64,000 nucleotides of DNA from Begonia masoniana. Taxonomy: Eukaryota > Streptophyta > Magnoliopsida > Cucurbitales > Begoniaceae. The DNA is taken from the NCBI GenBank assembly GCA_022432975.1, contig CM039503.1, forward strand, positions 43,353,869 through 43,417,868, written 5' to 3'. A program made the position numbers and the translations under genes. Under the pieces are notes generated by a model. That model worked only from the letters and a program-made list of their open reading frames with translations, did no database searches and was not told where the DNA came from. Positions within the stretch are counted from its first letter, which is position 1, and the number at the start of each line of letters is the position of its first letter. Below are positions 25,250-35,750 of this stretch, one piece after another.

Positions 25250-26995
25250 AACTATTAGAGTTTTTCAATTCAGTTCTCGAATTATTTTTTTGACAATTTG
25301 GTCCCTATATTTTTAGAATTTTTTAATTCAGTCTCCGAACTATTTTTTTTTTACAATTGGACCTCCAAACTTTTAGGGTTTTTCAATTCAGTTCTAGAAC
25401 TATTTTTTTAGACAATTCGGCCCCCAAACTATTAAAGTTTTTCAATTCAATCCCCCGAATTTTTTTTTTAACAATTCAGTCCCCAAACTATTTGTTTCGA
25501 CAATGCGGCCCTCAAACTTTTAGGGTTTTTCAATTCAGTACTCAAACTATTTTTTTCGACAATTCGGCCCACGAACTATTAGAGTTTTTCAACTTAGTCC
25601 CCGAACTATTTTTTTTGACAATTCGGCCCCCGAACTTTTAGGGTTTTTCAATTCAGCACCGAACTATTTTTTTTAACAATTCGGCCCCCAAACTTTTAAG
25701 ATTTTTCAATTCAATCCCCGAACTATTTTTTTGACATTTCGACCCCCGAACTATTAAGGTTTTTTCAATTCAATCCCCGAACTTTTTTTTTTTGACAATT
25801 CAGTCCCCAAACTATTTATTTCAACAATTTGGTCCCCAAACTTTTTTGGTTTTTCAATTCAGTCCTCGAACTAATTTTTTCGACAATTCCGCCCCCGAAC
25901 TATTAGTGTTTTTCAACTCAATCCCTGAACTATTTTTTTCGACATTTCGGCCCCCGAACTATTAGAGTTTTTCAATTCAATCCCCGAACTTTTTTTTGAC
26001 AATTCAGTCCCCAAACTATTTGTTTCGACAATTTGGTCCCCAAACTTTTATGGTTTTTCAATTCAGTCCTCGAACTAATTTTTTCGACAATTCGGCCCCC
26101 GAACTATTAGTGTTTTTCAATTCATTCACCAAACTATTTTTTTCGACAGTTTGGCCCCCCGAACTTTTAAGGTTTTTCAATTTAGCCTCCGAACTATTTG
26201 TTTTATAATTCGGCCCTCAAACTTTTAGGGTTTTTCAATTTAGTCTCCGAACTATTTTTTTCGACCATTCGGCCCCTAAACTATTATGATTTTTCAATTC
26301 AATCCCCGAACTATTTTTTTCGACAATTTAGCCCCCGAACGAAACTTTTAAGATTTTTCAATTCAATCCCCGAACTATTTTTTTTGACAATTCAGTCCCC
26401 AAACTATTTGTTTCGACAATTTGGTCCCCAAACTTTTAAGATTTTTCAATTCAATCCCCGAACTATTAGAGTTTTTCAATTCAATCCCCGAACTTTTTTT
26501 TTTTTTTTTTTTTTTTTCCCGATTCCAAATCTTAGTTTCTTTTTCCAAATCCATTGCATTTTAATATTTTTTTTTTTTTGACAATTCAGTCCCCAAACTA
26601 TTTGTTTCGACAATTCGGCCCCCGAACTATTAGAGTTTTTCAATTCAATCCCCGAACTATTTTTTTCGACAATTCGGCCCCCGAACTATTAGAGTTTTTC
26701 AATTCAATCCCCGAACTATTAGAGTTTTTCAATTCAATCCCCGAACTATTTTTTTCGACAATTCGGCCCCCGAACTATTAGAGTTTTTCAATTCAATCCC
26801 CGAACTATTTTTTTCGACAATTCGGCCCCCGAACTATTAGAGTTTTTCAATTCAATCCCCGAACTATTTTTTTCGACAATTCGGCCCCTAAACTATTATG
26901 ATTTTTCAATTCAATCCCCGAACTATTTTTTTCGACAATTTAGCCCCCGAACTATTAGGGTTTTTCAATTCAGTCTCTGGACTATTTAAAAATCT
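25250..26995. repeat. Degenerate minisatellite of TTCAATTCAGTCCCCGAACT type
   Basis: Tens of imperfect copies alternate two related half-units of about 35-40 bp: TTTTTCAATTCARTCCCCGA with ACTATT, and TTTTCGACAATTCGGCCCCC with GAACTATTAGGG. Variation between copies is high, with poly-T length differences, so the array is older than the LTR arrays, though a homogenised block occurs at 26630-26900. Short open frames (25357-25641, 25996-26781) are by-products. Confidence 0.9.
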
Positions 26996-27637
26996 AGGAT
27001 TTTAATTTCCTCTCAATATAGTTCACTTTATTTTTCAATTTTCTTTTAAATTTATCAAAAACATTTATAAAACTCTCCCAAAATATAATAAAAATAATTA
27101 TTCAAATTATTTTCTTTATGTTCTTAAAAGAGAAATCAATCAAATAATTTCATTAAGAACACAACTTTTCGTTCCATGTGTAAATCAAAATATCAACGAA
27201 CCAATAATATGATGTGTGTTGTTTTTTTTTTTTTTTTCCCGATTCCAAATCTTAGTTTCTTTTTCCAAATCCATTAGCATTTTAATATGTTTTAATTGGT
27301 TATCAAGCGAGCAAAGCCCAACAACCAGAACAAAACAAATTCAATCCACCAACATCTTTAAAAAGAGATAATTTCAAATTAAATCAATCAAACCCTAAAC
27401 AAGAGAATTACTTCATAACGGAAATAAAAACACACAAGTAAATTGCAATAAAAATAAAAGTAGACATTCAATACTTCGAGAATGAATTAGGAGTGGGACT
27501 GGCTGTAGAATCTTCGTTGGAAGAAGATGAGCAAATGTGGAGGCGGAGATTTTGTGATGCCATTCCACTACAAGTCCTACTCTCCAAATTTCCTTCCTCG
27601 AACAACAATAAAAGAACAAAAATTCCAATAGAATTAG
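26996..27637. other. AT-rich DNA with a poly-T-headed duplicate
   Basis: Mostly featureless. At about 27222-27288 a poly-T run followed by CCCGATTCCAAATCTTAG and TTCTTTTTCCAAATCCATT duplicates 26490-26568 inside the neighbouring minisatellite. Reverse frames at 27413-27628 carry no recognisable domain. Confidence 0.6.
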
Positions 27638-27906
27638 TTATATAAATGCCTCAGCAACATCTGCAGTGGCTGAATGAATCAAATATTTGGTTGATATTTT
27701 GTGAGCTACACTCTCTAAAGTATTAACATCTGCAAACACATTTGAGTATTCAGTCGTACTAGTCTTAGTTCTTACAAATATTTGAAAAACAGAGTCTGGG
27801 CTTTTACATTTCATTTCTTTCAAGGGAACAAGCACTTGAGTTCTTCCTTCAAACTTAAATACATCAGACACTTTAATAAGATAATAAAAAATTAATGATT
27901 TTCCCT
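27638..27906 (-). pseudogene. Unrecognised coding-like fragment
   Basis: I do not recognise this product. On the reverse strand a frame of about 89 codons ends at a stop at 27638. It has ordinary, complex composition (for example FKFEGRTQVLVPLKEMKC and HSATADVAEAFI), unlike the low-complexity frames nearby. No ATG start is evident: the longest form begins at a GTG (27871), and the frame is open a little further upstream (to about 27906). It could be the last exon of a host gene or a captured gene fragment. It lies on the same strand as, and 3' of, the MORF pseudogene. Confidence 0.35.
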
Positions 27907-28241
27907 CCAGATTTTATCCTATTTCTGGTCCTTGACGATGTTCAAATTATCAATCAATGACTTCATTCGGTGCCTTCAGCTGCATCTATTATTATGTAGT
28001 CTGTAGGCGTTTATCTTATAAGAATGGGGAAAAAATCTACTTTTCCTAATACACTTAAATCATAGTATTTTGAAAGGTTGAGTTGCTTTATGGTTGTACA
28101 CTAAAAAGAAAAATAAACAAAAAAAGTGATGCGGTGTTTAGAAATTAAGTTTAAAAGTATAAGATTAGCAAGAAAGCCTCCTCTGATCACCTTGAGCAAA
28201 TCTCTGCCTTTCTCCTGTTCTTGGTCCCCTTTTCCATACCT
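27907..28241. other. Spacer, no feature seen
   Basis: AT-rich sequence between the unrecognised fragment and the MORF-like pseudogene; nothing recognised. Confidence 0.5.
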
Positions 28242-29130
28242 TTAATTTACTCCTTGACCATAAGAACCAAAACTCGATCCTTGACCATAAGATCCTCCTG
28301 TTTGGCCTTGATATCCCGCTCAAATCCTGGCCTTGGTATCCACCCACCCCCTGACCTTGATAACCACCCCTCCCCTGGCCTTGGTGCTCACTCTCCAAAG
28401 GAAAGCCCCCGTCTCTCCTCAAATTCCCTTGTGGGGGTGGCGTATGATTCCTCTAATCCCCTCGTGGATAATAATTATTTTGTCCAACTTGATTATTACG
28501 ATTACCCTGCCAACATTGGTTGTCACTGCCCTGATATGAAGGTGCTGGACTACCTCTTCCTGCTTGATAGTTGTCCCTTCCACCTGAGGCATTATCTCTG
28601 TTGGGCAAAGGATCCCTCCTTTCCCACTGTCCTGATGGACTAGAATTCCGTTGGGGTGAATAGTTTTGTGAAGGACCAAAGTTTCGGGCATCTCCTTGTG
28701 CAGGACCTTGCGAGTTGTATGAGGGATTTCCTTGCCAATTCTGGGGTGATTCCCCCTGTCGATCATATCTCGGCTGGTCAAAATTTCAATTGCGGTCACG
28801 GTATCTACCTCCTTGCCTGCCGTATTGAACTGTGGGTGGTCTGGGTATAATTGTTCCATTTATGTATTTATCCCCTATAATTACACAGATAATATTAAGT
28901 TCGTAATTTTGAAGTGGGAAAAACCAGGAAAAAACTCAGTGTAAGCAAAGTAGGATGGCGGATGAATTCAAAAGATGCTGAAAAGTTTTAAGCAGGAGTT
29001 ACCTACAAGAAACTCAATTACCTCCGTACTATTTATTTTGTGGATCAATATAAGAATCTGGCAATATAAAAACAACTCCAAGTATGCCTATGATCAACCA
29101 CTTCAATACACCTATTCAAGGAAGAAACGA
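28242..29130 (-). pseudogene. MORF/RIP (DAG-like) organellar RNA-editing factor fragment
   Basis: On the reverse strand the upstream exon reads GVVFILPDSYIDPQNK, a stop, then YGG, ending at 29022. An intron of 147 bp with GT...AG borders follows (29021 to 28875). The next exon, from 28874, reads DKYINGTIIPRPPTVQYGRQ and continues GGRYRDRN, then a Gly/Gln/Asn/Pro-rich tail (GGRDNYQAGRG, GGYQGQGVGGYQGQ) to TAA at 28242-28244. These are hallmarks of plant MORF/RIP proteins, which bind PPR editing factors in mitochondria and plastids. The N-terminal half is absent to the right, where retroelement leader begins. In-frame stops (after PQNK, in RDRN-NFDQ, after YYPRGD) and a frameshift near 28318 show it is dead. 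Confidence 0.78.
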
Positions 29131-29444
29131 AACCACAAGACGGAAAAGCTATGTTTTATAATTACGTTTTATGTTTTAATTATATAGATTTCTTTCTTCG
29201 TAAGGAGAGTAGGAGTAATATTCAAAATAGGGGGTAAATGGAGAATTACAGGGGGAAATTCTGTTAGGAGAGGTCATACGTGAGGAGGGAGGTGGAGGAG
29301 AGAGGGGAGAGAATCTGAGGAGTAGGAGAGAAAAGGGCTCTCGAATTCTCTTCACTATTACGAACCTGGTTATTGAGTATTGGAATTTTCTTTGTGATAT
29401 TGTGATTGTTTTGGAGAATTTCTTTGATTACAGGGTTCCTATCA
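29131..29444 (+). mobile_element. Probable 5' LTR end of the chromovirus-like gypsy element
   Basis: Sequence immediately before the primer site ends GGTTCCTATCA, compatible with an LTR terminus CA. The left boundary of the LTR is not identifiable, because no second copy is visible in the window. Confidence 0.4.
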
Positions 29445-29459
29445 TTAGTATCAGAGCCC
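29445..29459 (+). other. Primer-binding site, initiator-Met tRNA (one mismatch)
   Basis: TTAGTATCAGAGCCC matches the complement of the initiator Met tRNA 3' end apart from A for G at the third base. It is followed within ten bases by the gag start. Confidence 0.65.
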
Positions 29460-29467
29460 TTCTAGAG

Positions 29468-29710
29468 TATGGTCGGTAAGAGACAACTGTAGATGGGTGT
29501 GGAAAAACCAAGCGTGACGGAGGAACAGACCGTGCAAGGCGAACTATGGTAGGAGATGGGCTTCGTGAAGGAGAGTATCGCTTGTCTGCTAAAGTTGGAG
29601 TGCAATATGGCTATGATCATGGCGAAATTGTATTCACTCGCTGAAGTTGTGCATTCAGCACCTCCACGACAGTGGGAAAAAGGCAAGCAGAAAGTTATCG
29701 ACGAACATGT
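29468..29710 (+). pseudogene. Gypsy Gag N-terminus, cut by the copia element
   Basis: It starts ATGGTCGGTAAGAGA and contains LLKLECNMAMIMAKLYSLAEVV, a helical Gag N-terminal motif of this group of gypsy elements, then PPRQWEKGKQKVIDEH. Two early in-frame stops are present. It ends at the target duplication CATGT (29706-29710) where the copia element is inserted, and the gene continues at 41839. Confidence 0.7.
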
Positions 29711-32700
29711 TGTTGACTTATAGAGTGTTTAAGTCTAAATATGTTTTTGATAATGTAGTTGTATGTAATTTGATTATGTTTAACATATGAGAATTTTTTG
29801 TTGGAAATGCCCTTAGAAAGAGTATTTTAATAGTCTAACAAATGTGGTTAAGTGTACAGGGCTGAATAGTAAACAGGGCTGAAAATTGATAAACAAAATG
29901 TACATATACCGGTGAAGTAGAAAAGAGGACTTCAACCGATAGGAAAACGACAAATTGTACATCTACCAATTGAAGAAGAAAATAGACATACTCCGCCAAC
30001 AAAACGACAAAAGTGGAGACGTTTAAAGAGTATATCATCCGATTGCTAAACGACAAAAAAGATTCATCTTCTGATGGCCTTTCAAAGAAAAGATTACTTC
30101 TGTCGATAGCTAAACGACAAAACAAGCTACACATACCGCTGGCGTTTCAAAGTCTTCTAAAGAGTAACTCTGCCGATAGCTACACGACAAAGAGTATCTC
30201 TGTCGATAGCTAGACGACAAATTTCTGAAGACTTCCACCGATAGTGGCTCAACACTCTTAAAGCTTACATCTACCGATGATATTTCAAGAAAGGCTTCTA
30301 CCGATAGCGGTCCAGCTGTTTAAAGAAACATATACCGATACCGGTTCAAGCAAAATAATGTCGCATCATCCGATGGCGTTTCAAGATGCTTCTATCGATG
30401 GCGGTTCAGCGCTTATAATGTTACATATAACGATACCTGTTCAAGCAAAATAATGTCGCATCATCCGATGGCGTTTCAAGATGCTTCTATCGATGGCGGT
30501 TCAGCGCTTATAATGTTACATATAACGATACCTGTTCAAGCAAAATAATGTCGCATCATCCGATGGCGTTTCAAGATGCTTCTACCGATGGCGGTTCAAC
30601 GATTATAATGTTACATATACCGATACCAGTTCAACCAAAATAATGTCGCATCATCCGATGGTTTTTCAAGATGCTTCTACCGATGGCGGTTCAACGATTA
30701 TAATGTTACATATACCGATACCGGTTCAAGCAAAATAATGTCGCATCATCCGATGGCGTTTCAAGATGCTTCTACCGATGGCGGTTCAACGATTATAATG
30801 TTACATATACCGATACCGGTTCAAGCAAAATAATGTCGCATCATCCGATGGCGTTTCAAGATGCTTCTACCGATGGCGGTTCAACGATTATAATGTTACA
30901 TATACCGATACCGGTTCAAGCAAAATAATGTCGCATCATCCGATGGCGTTTCAAGATGCTTCTACCGATGGCGGTTCAACGATTATAATGTTACATATAC
31001 CGATACCGGTTCAAGCAAAATAATGTCGCATCATCCGATGGCGTTTCAAGATGCTTCTACCGATGGCGGTTCAACGATTATAATGTTACATATACCGATA
31101 CCGGTTCAAGCAAAATAATGTCGCATCATCCGATGGCGTTTCAAGATGCTTCTACCGATGGCGGTTCAACGATTATAATGTTACATATACCGATACCGGT
31201 TCAAGCAAAATAATGTCGCATCATCCGATGGCGTTTCAAGATGCTTCTACCGATGGCGGTTCAACGATTATAATGTTACATATACCGATACCGGTTCAAG
31301 CAAAATAATGTCGCATCATCCGATGGCGTTTCAAGATGCTTCTACCGATGGCGGTTCAACGATTATAATGTTACATATACCGATACCGGTTCAAGCAAAA
31401 TAATGTCGCATCATCCGATGGCGTTTCAAGATGCTTCTACCGATGGCGGTTCAACGATTATAATGTTACATATACCGATACCGGTTCAAGCAAAATAATG
31501 TCGCATCATCCGATGGCGTTTCAAGATGCTTCTACCGATGGCGGTTCAACGATTATAATGTTACATATACCGATACCGGTTCAAGCAAAATAATGTCGCA
31601 TCATCCGATGGCGTTTCAAGATGCTTCTACCGATGGCGGTTCAACGATTATAATGTTACATATACCGATACCGGTTCAAGCAAAATAATGTCGCATCATC
31701 CGATGGCGTTTCAAGATGCTTCTACCGATGGCGGTTCAACGATTATAATGTTACATATACCGATACCGGTTCAAGCAAAATAATGTCGCATCATCCGATG
31801 GCGTTTCAAGATGCTTCTACCGATGGCGGTTCAACGATTATAATGTTACATATACCGATACCGGTTCAAGCAAAATAATGTCGCATCATCCGATGGCGTT
31901 TCAAGATGCTTCTACCGATGGCGGTTCAACGATTATAATGTTACATATACCGATACCGGTTCAAGCAAAATAATGTCGCATCATCCGATGGCGTTTCAAG
32001 ATGCTTCTACCGATGGCGGTTCAACGATTATAATGTTACATATACCGATACCGGTTCAAGCAAAATAATGTCGCATCATCCGATGGCGTTTCAAGATGCT
32101 TCTACCGATGGCGGTTCAACGATTATAATGTTACATATACCGATACCGGTTCAAGCAAAATAATGTCGCATCATCCGATGGCGTTTCAAGATGCTTCTAC
32201 CGATGGCGGTTCAACGATTATAATGTTACATATACCGATACCGGTTCAAGCAAAATAATGTCGCATCATCCGATGGCGTTTCAAGATGATAACTTGAAGA
32301 AACAACTTTTGCGAAATTCATTTCTAAGCCCTAACGAGCTAAATTTTCATACTCTGTATCTTCATCTACTCTTCTCGAATTCTGAATTTGAGATTTAATC
32401 TTTGAGGGAGAGTAGTTTGTTCTGATTTTACAAACTCACATTTCTGTAAAGGCAGTGGATTGTCGCCCGTGAAGAGCAATCCAGAATCTGTGTAAGGCAG
32501 TAGATCGATGCCCGGAAGTTTGATCTTGTTTTCTCGTGAGGAGAAGTTTAAGGATCTTCAAGGGGGGAACCTTGAAGCGTAGATGTAGGCAGGTTTTGGC
32601 CGAACCACGTAAAAACTCGTGTGTTGGTTTTTCTCACTCTCTCCTTTACTTTTATTGTTTTGATTGTTTGCTGTTAGATTAAAAAAAATTCAAAAAGGTC

Positions 32701-32736
32701 TAATTCACCCCCCTTTTAGACAATCTCGATCCTACA
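29711..32736 (+). mobile_element. Copia 5' LTR, expanded
   Basis: Starts TGTTGACTTATAGAGTG and ends ATCTCGATCCTACA. The first 620 bp are collinear with the 3' LTR. Then come about 20 copies of a 95-bp repeat, against about 2.6 in the 3' LTR. After the array about 280 bp present in the 3' LTR (41107-41387) are missing, including its only good TATA-like box. The rest is again collinear. Confidence 0.95.
30331..32288. repeat. 95-bp tandem array in the copia 5' LTR
   Basis: About 20 copies of a 95-bp unit including CGCATCATCCGATGGCG, TTCTACCGATGGCGGTTC and TACATATACCGATACCGG. The first three copies (30331-30660) are variant (ATCGATGG, CAGCGCTTA) and the rest near-identical, so growth was mostly from the middle or 3' side. 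Shorter, irregular versions with CTAAACGACAAAA lie upstream at 29890-30330 in both LTRs. Confidence 0.96.
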
Positions 32737-32738
32737 AT

Positions 32739-32750
32739 TGGTATCAGAGC
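32739..32750 (+). other. Primer-binding site, initiator-Met tRNA
   Basis: TGGTATCAGAGC, an exact match to the complement of the initiator Met tRNA 3' end, two bases after the 5' LTR. Confidence 0.93.
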
Positions 32751-32790
32751 GAGGTTTAATATTGTCTAAGTTGTTTATTTAGAAAATATT

Positions 32791-33175
32791 ATGATATTTG
32801 AAATGACATTCAACACACACTCTACACAAATGGAAGGTCAGTCTACCACTAGACTTCCATTCTTCGATGGTAATGATTATGTGTACTGGAAATCTAGGAT
32901 GAGAATTTATGTTCAAGCTATGGACTATGATATATGGAATAATATAGAATTTGGTCAATTTAAAGCCATGAATACTGGAAATGGGGTTAGCATATCAAAA
33001 AGGTCTGATGAATTAATTGAATCAGACAAGAAGAATTTAAGCTTAAATGCCAAAGCTTAAATGCCAAAGCTTAAATGCCAAAGCTATAAATACTCTATAC
33101 TGTGCTCTGAACAGAGATGAGTTTAATAAAGTACAAGGGTGTGAGAACGCTCAAGAGATTTGACACCTTTTAGAG
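32791..33175 (+). pseudogene. Copia Gag N-terminal part
   Basis: From the upstream ATG the frame holds the SIRE-type opening TTRLPFFDGNDYVYWKSRMR and YVQAMDYDIWNNI (the Gag UBN2-like region). At about 33039-33085 three copies of a 14-bp unit interrupt it, giving a stop at 33060. Beyond them the original frame resumes in another phase (NTLYCALNRDEFNKVQG) and hits a stop near 33160. The central Gag region from about 33269 on is occupied by the long 14-bp array. Confidence 0.85.
33039..33085. repeat. Short 14-bp array within gag
   Basis: About three copies of AAAGCTTAAATGCC at the place where gag appears to encode LNAKAIN, i.e. probably the native site of the unit. Confidence 0.9.
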
Positions 33176-33268
33176 ATCACACACGAAGGCACAAATCAAG
33201 TAAAAAAGAGCAAACTGAATATGCTTATACATGAGTATGAGCTATTTCTATGCCTAAGGATGAATCTT

Positions 33269-34268
33269 CAAAGCTTAAATGCCAAAGCTTAAATGCCAAA
33301 GCTTAAATGCCAAAGCTTAAATGCCAAAGCTTAAATGCCAAAGCTTAAATGCCAAAGCTTAAATGCCAAAGCTTAAATGCCAAAGCTTAAATGCCAAAGC
33401 TTAAATGCCAAAGCTTAAATGCCAAAGCTTAAATGCCAAAGCTTAAATGCCAAAGCTTAAATGCCAAAGCTTAAATGCCAAAGCTTAAATGCCAAAGCTT
33501 AAATGCCAAAGCTTAAATGCCAAAGCTTAAATGCCAAAGCTTAAATGCCAAAGCTTAAATGCCAAAGCTTAAATGCCAAAGCTTAAATGCCAAAGCTTAA
33601 ATGCCAAAGCTTAAATGCCAAAGCTTAAATGCCAAAGCTTAAATGCCAAAGCTTAAATGCCAAAGCTTAAATGCCAAAGCTTAAATGCCAAAGCTTAAAT
33701 GCCAAAGCTTAAATGCCAAAGCTTAAATGCCAAAGCTTAAATGCCAAAGCTTAAATGCCAAAGCTTAAATGCCAAAGCTTAAATGCCAAAGCTTAAATGC
33801 CAAAGCTTAAATGCCAAAGCTTAAATGCCAAAGCTTAAATGCCAAAGCTTAAATGCCAAAGCTTAAATGCCAAAGCTTAAATGCCAAAGCTTAAATGCCA
33901 AAGCTTAAATGCCAAAGCTTAAATGCCAAAGCTTAAATGCCAAAGCTTAAATGCCAAAGCTTAAATGCCAAAGCTTAAATGCCAAAGCTTAAATGCCAAA
34001 GCTTAAATGCCAAAGCTTAAATGCCAAAGCTTAAATGCCAAAGCTTAAATGCCAAAGCTTAAATGCCAAAGCTTAAATGCCAAAGCTTAAATGCCAAAGC
34101 TTAAATGCCAAAGCTTAAATGCCAAAGCTTAAATGCCAAAGCTTAAATGCCAAAGCTTAAATGCCAAAGCTTAAATGCCAAAGCTTAAATGCCAAAGCTT
34201 AAATGCCAAAGCTTAAATGCCAAAGCTTAAATGCCAAAGCTTAAATGCCAAAGCTTAAATGCCAAAGC
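33269..34268. repeat. 14-bp tandem array (about 71 copies) within gag
   Basis: A perfect-looking run of AAAGCTTAAATGCC (a HindIII site every 14 bp) replaces the middle of the copia gag. Sequence before it (EYELFLCLRMNLQ-like frame) and after it (34269 onward) is ordinary gag. Fourteen is not a multiple of three, so the array destroys the frame. Confidence 0.97.
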
Positions 34269-34549
34269 AGACTTGACTAAAATTGTTCTGAATTTTACTA
34301 ATGGCACCAATGTTATTTAAGATGCTATTAGGTAGTCAAAGAGTAAATTTTGACAAATCAGGATTAGGATACGATAGGTTTAACAAAAAGAAAGTACTTA
34401 ATAATTACTTTGTCAAATCTTCTATTTGCCATGCGTGTAATGAAGTAGAACATAAATCTTTTGTATGTCCTTTAAAATCAAACAATATCAAATCTGGCAG
34501 CAAACTACAATGGGTTCCTAAGGGGACCGGGCCTAACTCTAGGACCTAA
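34269..34549 (+). pseudogene. Copia Gag C-terminus with zinc knuckle
   Basis: Encodes LGSQRVNFDKSGLGY, a conserved SIRE/Tork-type Gag segment, and a CCHC zinc knuckle CHACNEVEHKSFVC with the canonical C-X2-C-X4-H-X4-C spacing, which would bind RNA. It is followed by WVPKGTGPN, the usual Gag-protease linker. A stop after NSRT at 34547 separates it from protease. Confidence 0.9.
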
Positions 34550-34588
34550 AAGGTTTGGGTACCAAAGAGGACAACTTGATCTTCTGTT

Positions 34589-35750
34589 TTGCAGGTTGAT
34601 TATTCTCCTGGGAAAAATCAATGGTACCTCGACAGTGGATGCTCGAGGCATATGACAGGAGACTCAACCAAGTTTGCTGTTGTCAACAAGAAGAAAGGAA
34701 GCGTTACTTTTGGTGGAAACCAAAAGGGCAAAATTGTTGGCATCGGCAATATAGGTAACAACCTTAATCCTATTATTGAGAATGTGTTATTAGTTGAAGG
34801 ATTAAAGCATAATTTGCTTAGTATTAGTCAATTATGTGATAAAGGATATAAGGTGACTTTTAAGTCAAATTCCTGCATAATTAAGGATATTTCAAATAGC
34901 AAGATTCTCTTTACTGGTTATAGGAAAGAGAATATTTATATCATTAATTTAGATAACATTGTTTGTAATGATGAGAAATGCTTTGCTGCTAATTCTTCTA
35001 ATGACTGTTGGACTTGGCATAGGAGATTAGGACACGTAGGAATAGATACCTTAGCTAAGATTACTAAGGATAATTTAGTTAGAGGGATCCCTAAGATATC
35101 ATTTGAGAAGGATAAGGTCTGTGTAGCCTGCCAAATGGGTAAGCAGATCAAAAGTTCTTTTGCATCAAAGAATGCAATCTCTTCTTCTAAGCCTCTCCAA
35201 CTCTTTCACATGGACCTTTTCGGTCCTTCTAATATAGCCAGCTTAGGAGAAAAATTCTATGCTTATGTAATTGTCAATGACTTCTCTAGATTCACTTGGG
35301 TATTCTTTCTGAAGTCAAAGGATGAAACTTTTGATACATTCTCTAGCTTTAGGAAAAGAGTTCAAAATGAAAAGGAGCTCACCATAGTTGCTATTCGTAG
35401 TGATCAGGGTGGAGAGTTTGAAAATGAGAAATTTGAACTTTTATGTCTCAAAAATAGAATTGAGTACAATTTCTCTTCCCCTAGAACCCCTCAGCAAAAT
35501 GATGTTGTTGAGAGGAAGAATAGATCTCTCCAAGAGCTTGCTAGGACTATGCTTAATGAAAACTCCCTTCCTAAGTATTTCTAGGCTGAAGCTGTTGCAA
35601 CAGCCTGTTATGTTCTCAATCGGGTCTCTATAAGACCAATTCTTGAGAAAATTCCTTATGAGCTCTGGCATGGAAAAATTTCCTTTGTCAAATACTTTAG
35701 AGCATTTAGTAGTAAATGTTTCATTCTTAATACTAAGATAATTTAGGAAA
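34589..35750 (+). pseudogene. Copia protease and integrase
   Basis: Protease: the active-site motif WYLDSGCSRHMTG is intact (Asp at residue 15). The pre-integrase zinc finger follows: WHRRLGHVGIDTL with CVACQMGK (H-X4-H and C-X2-C). The integrase core has all three acidic residues: HMDLFGPS, IRSDQGGEFEN and VVERKNRSLQ. The frame is open from 34589 to 35584, where a stop (TAG) stands in place of a probable Trp codon. The reading continues AEAVATACYVLNRVS and LWHGKISFVKYFR to about 35750. Confidence 0.93.

Noticed and set aside
25357..26781. Several forward frames of 60-130 codons with repeated PRTIFFDNSAPELL-like peptides
   Set aside because: They are by-products of the degenerate minisatellite.
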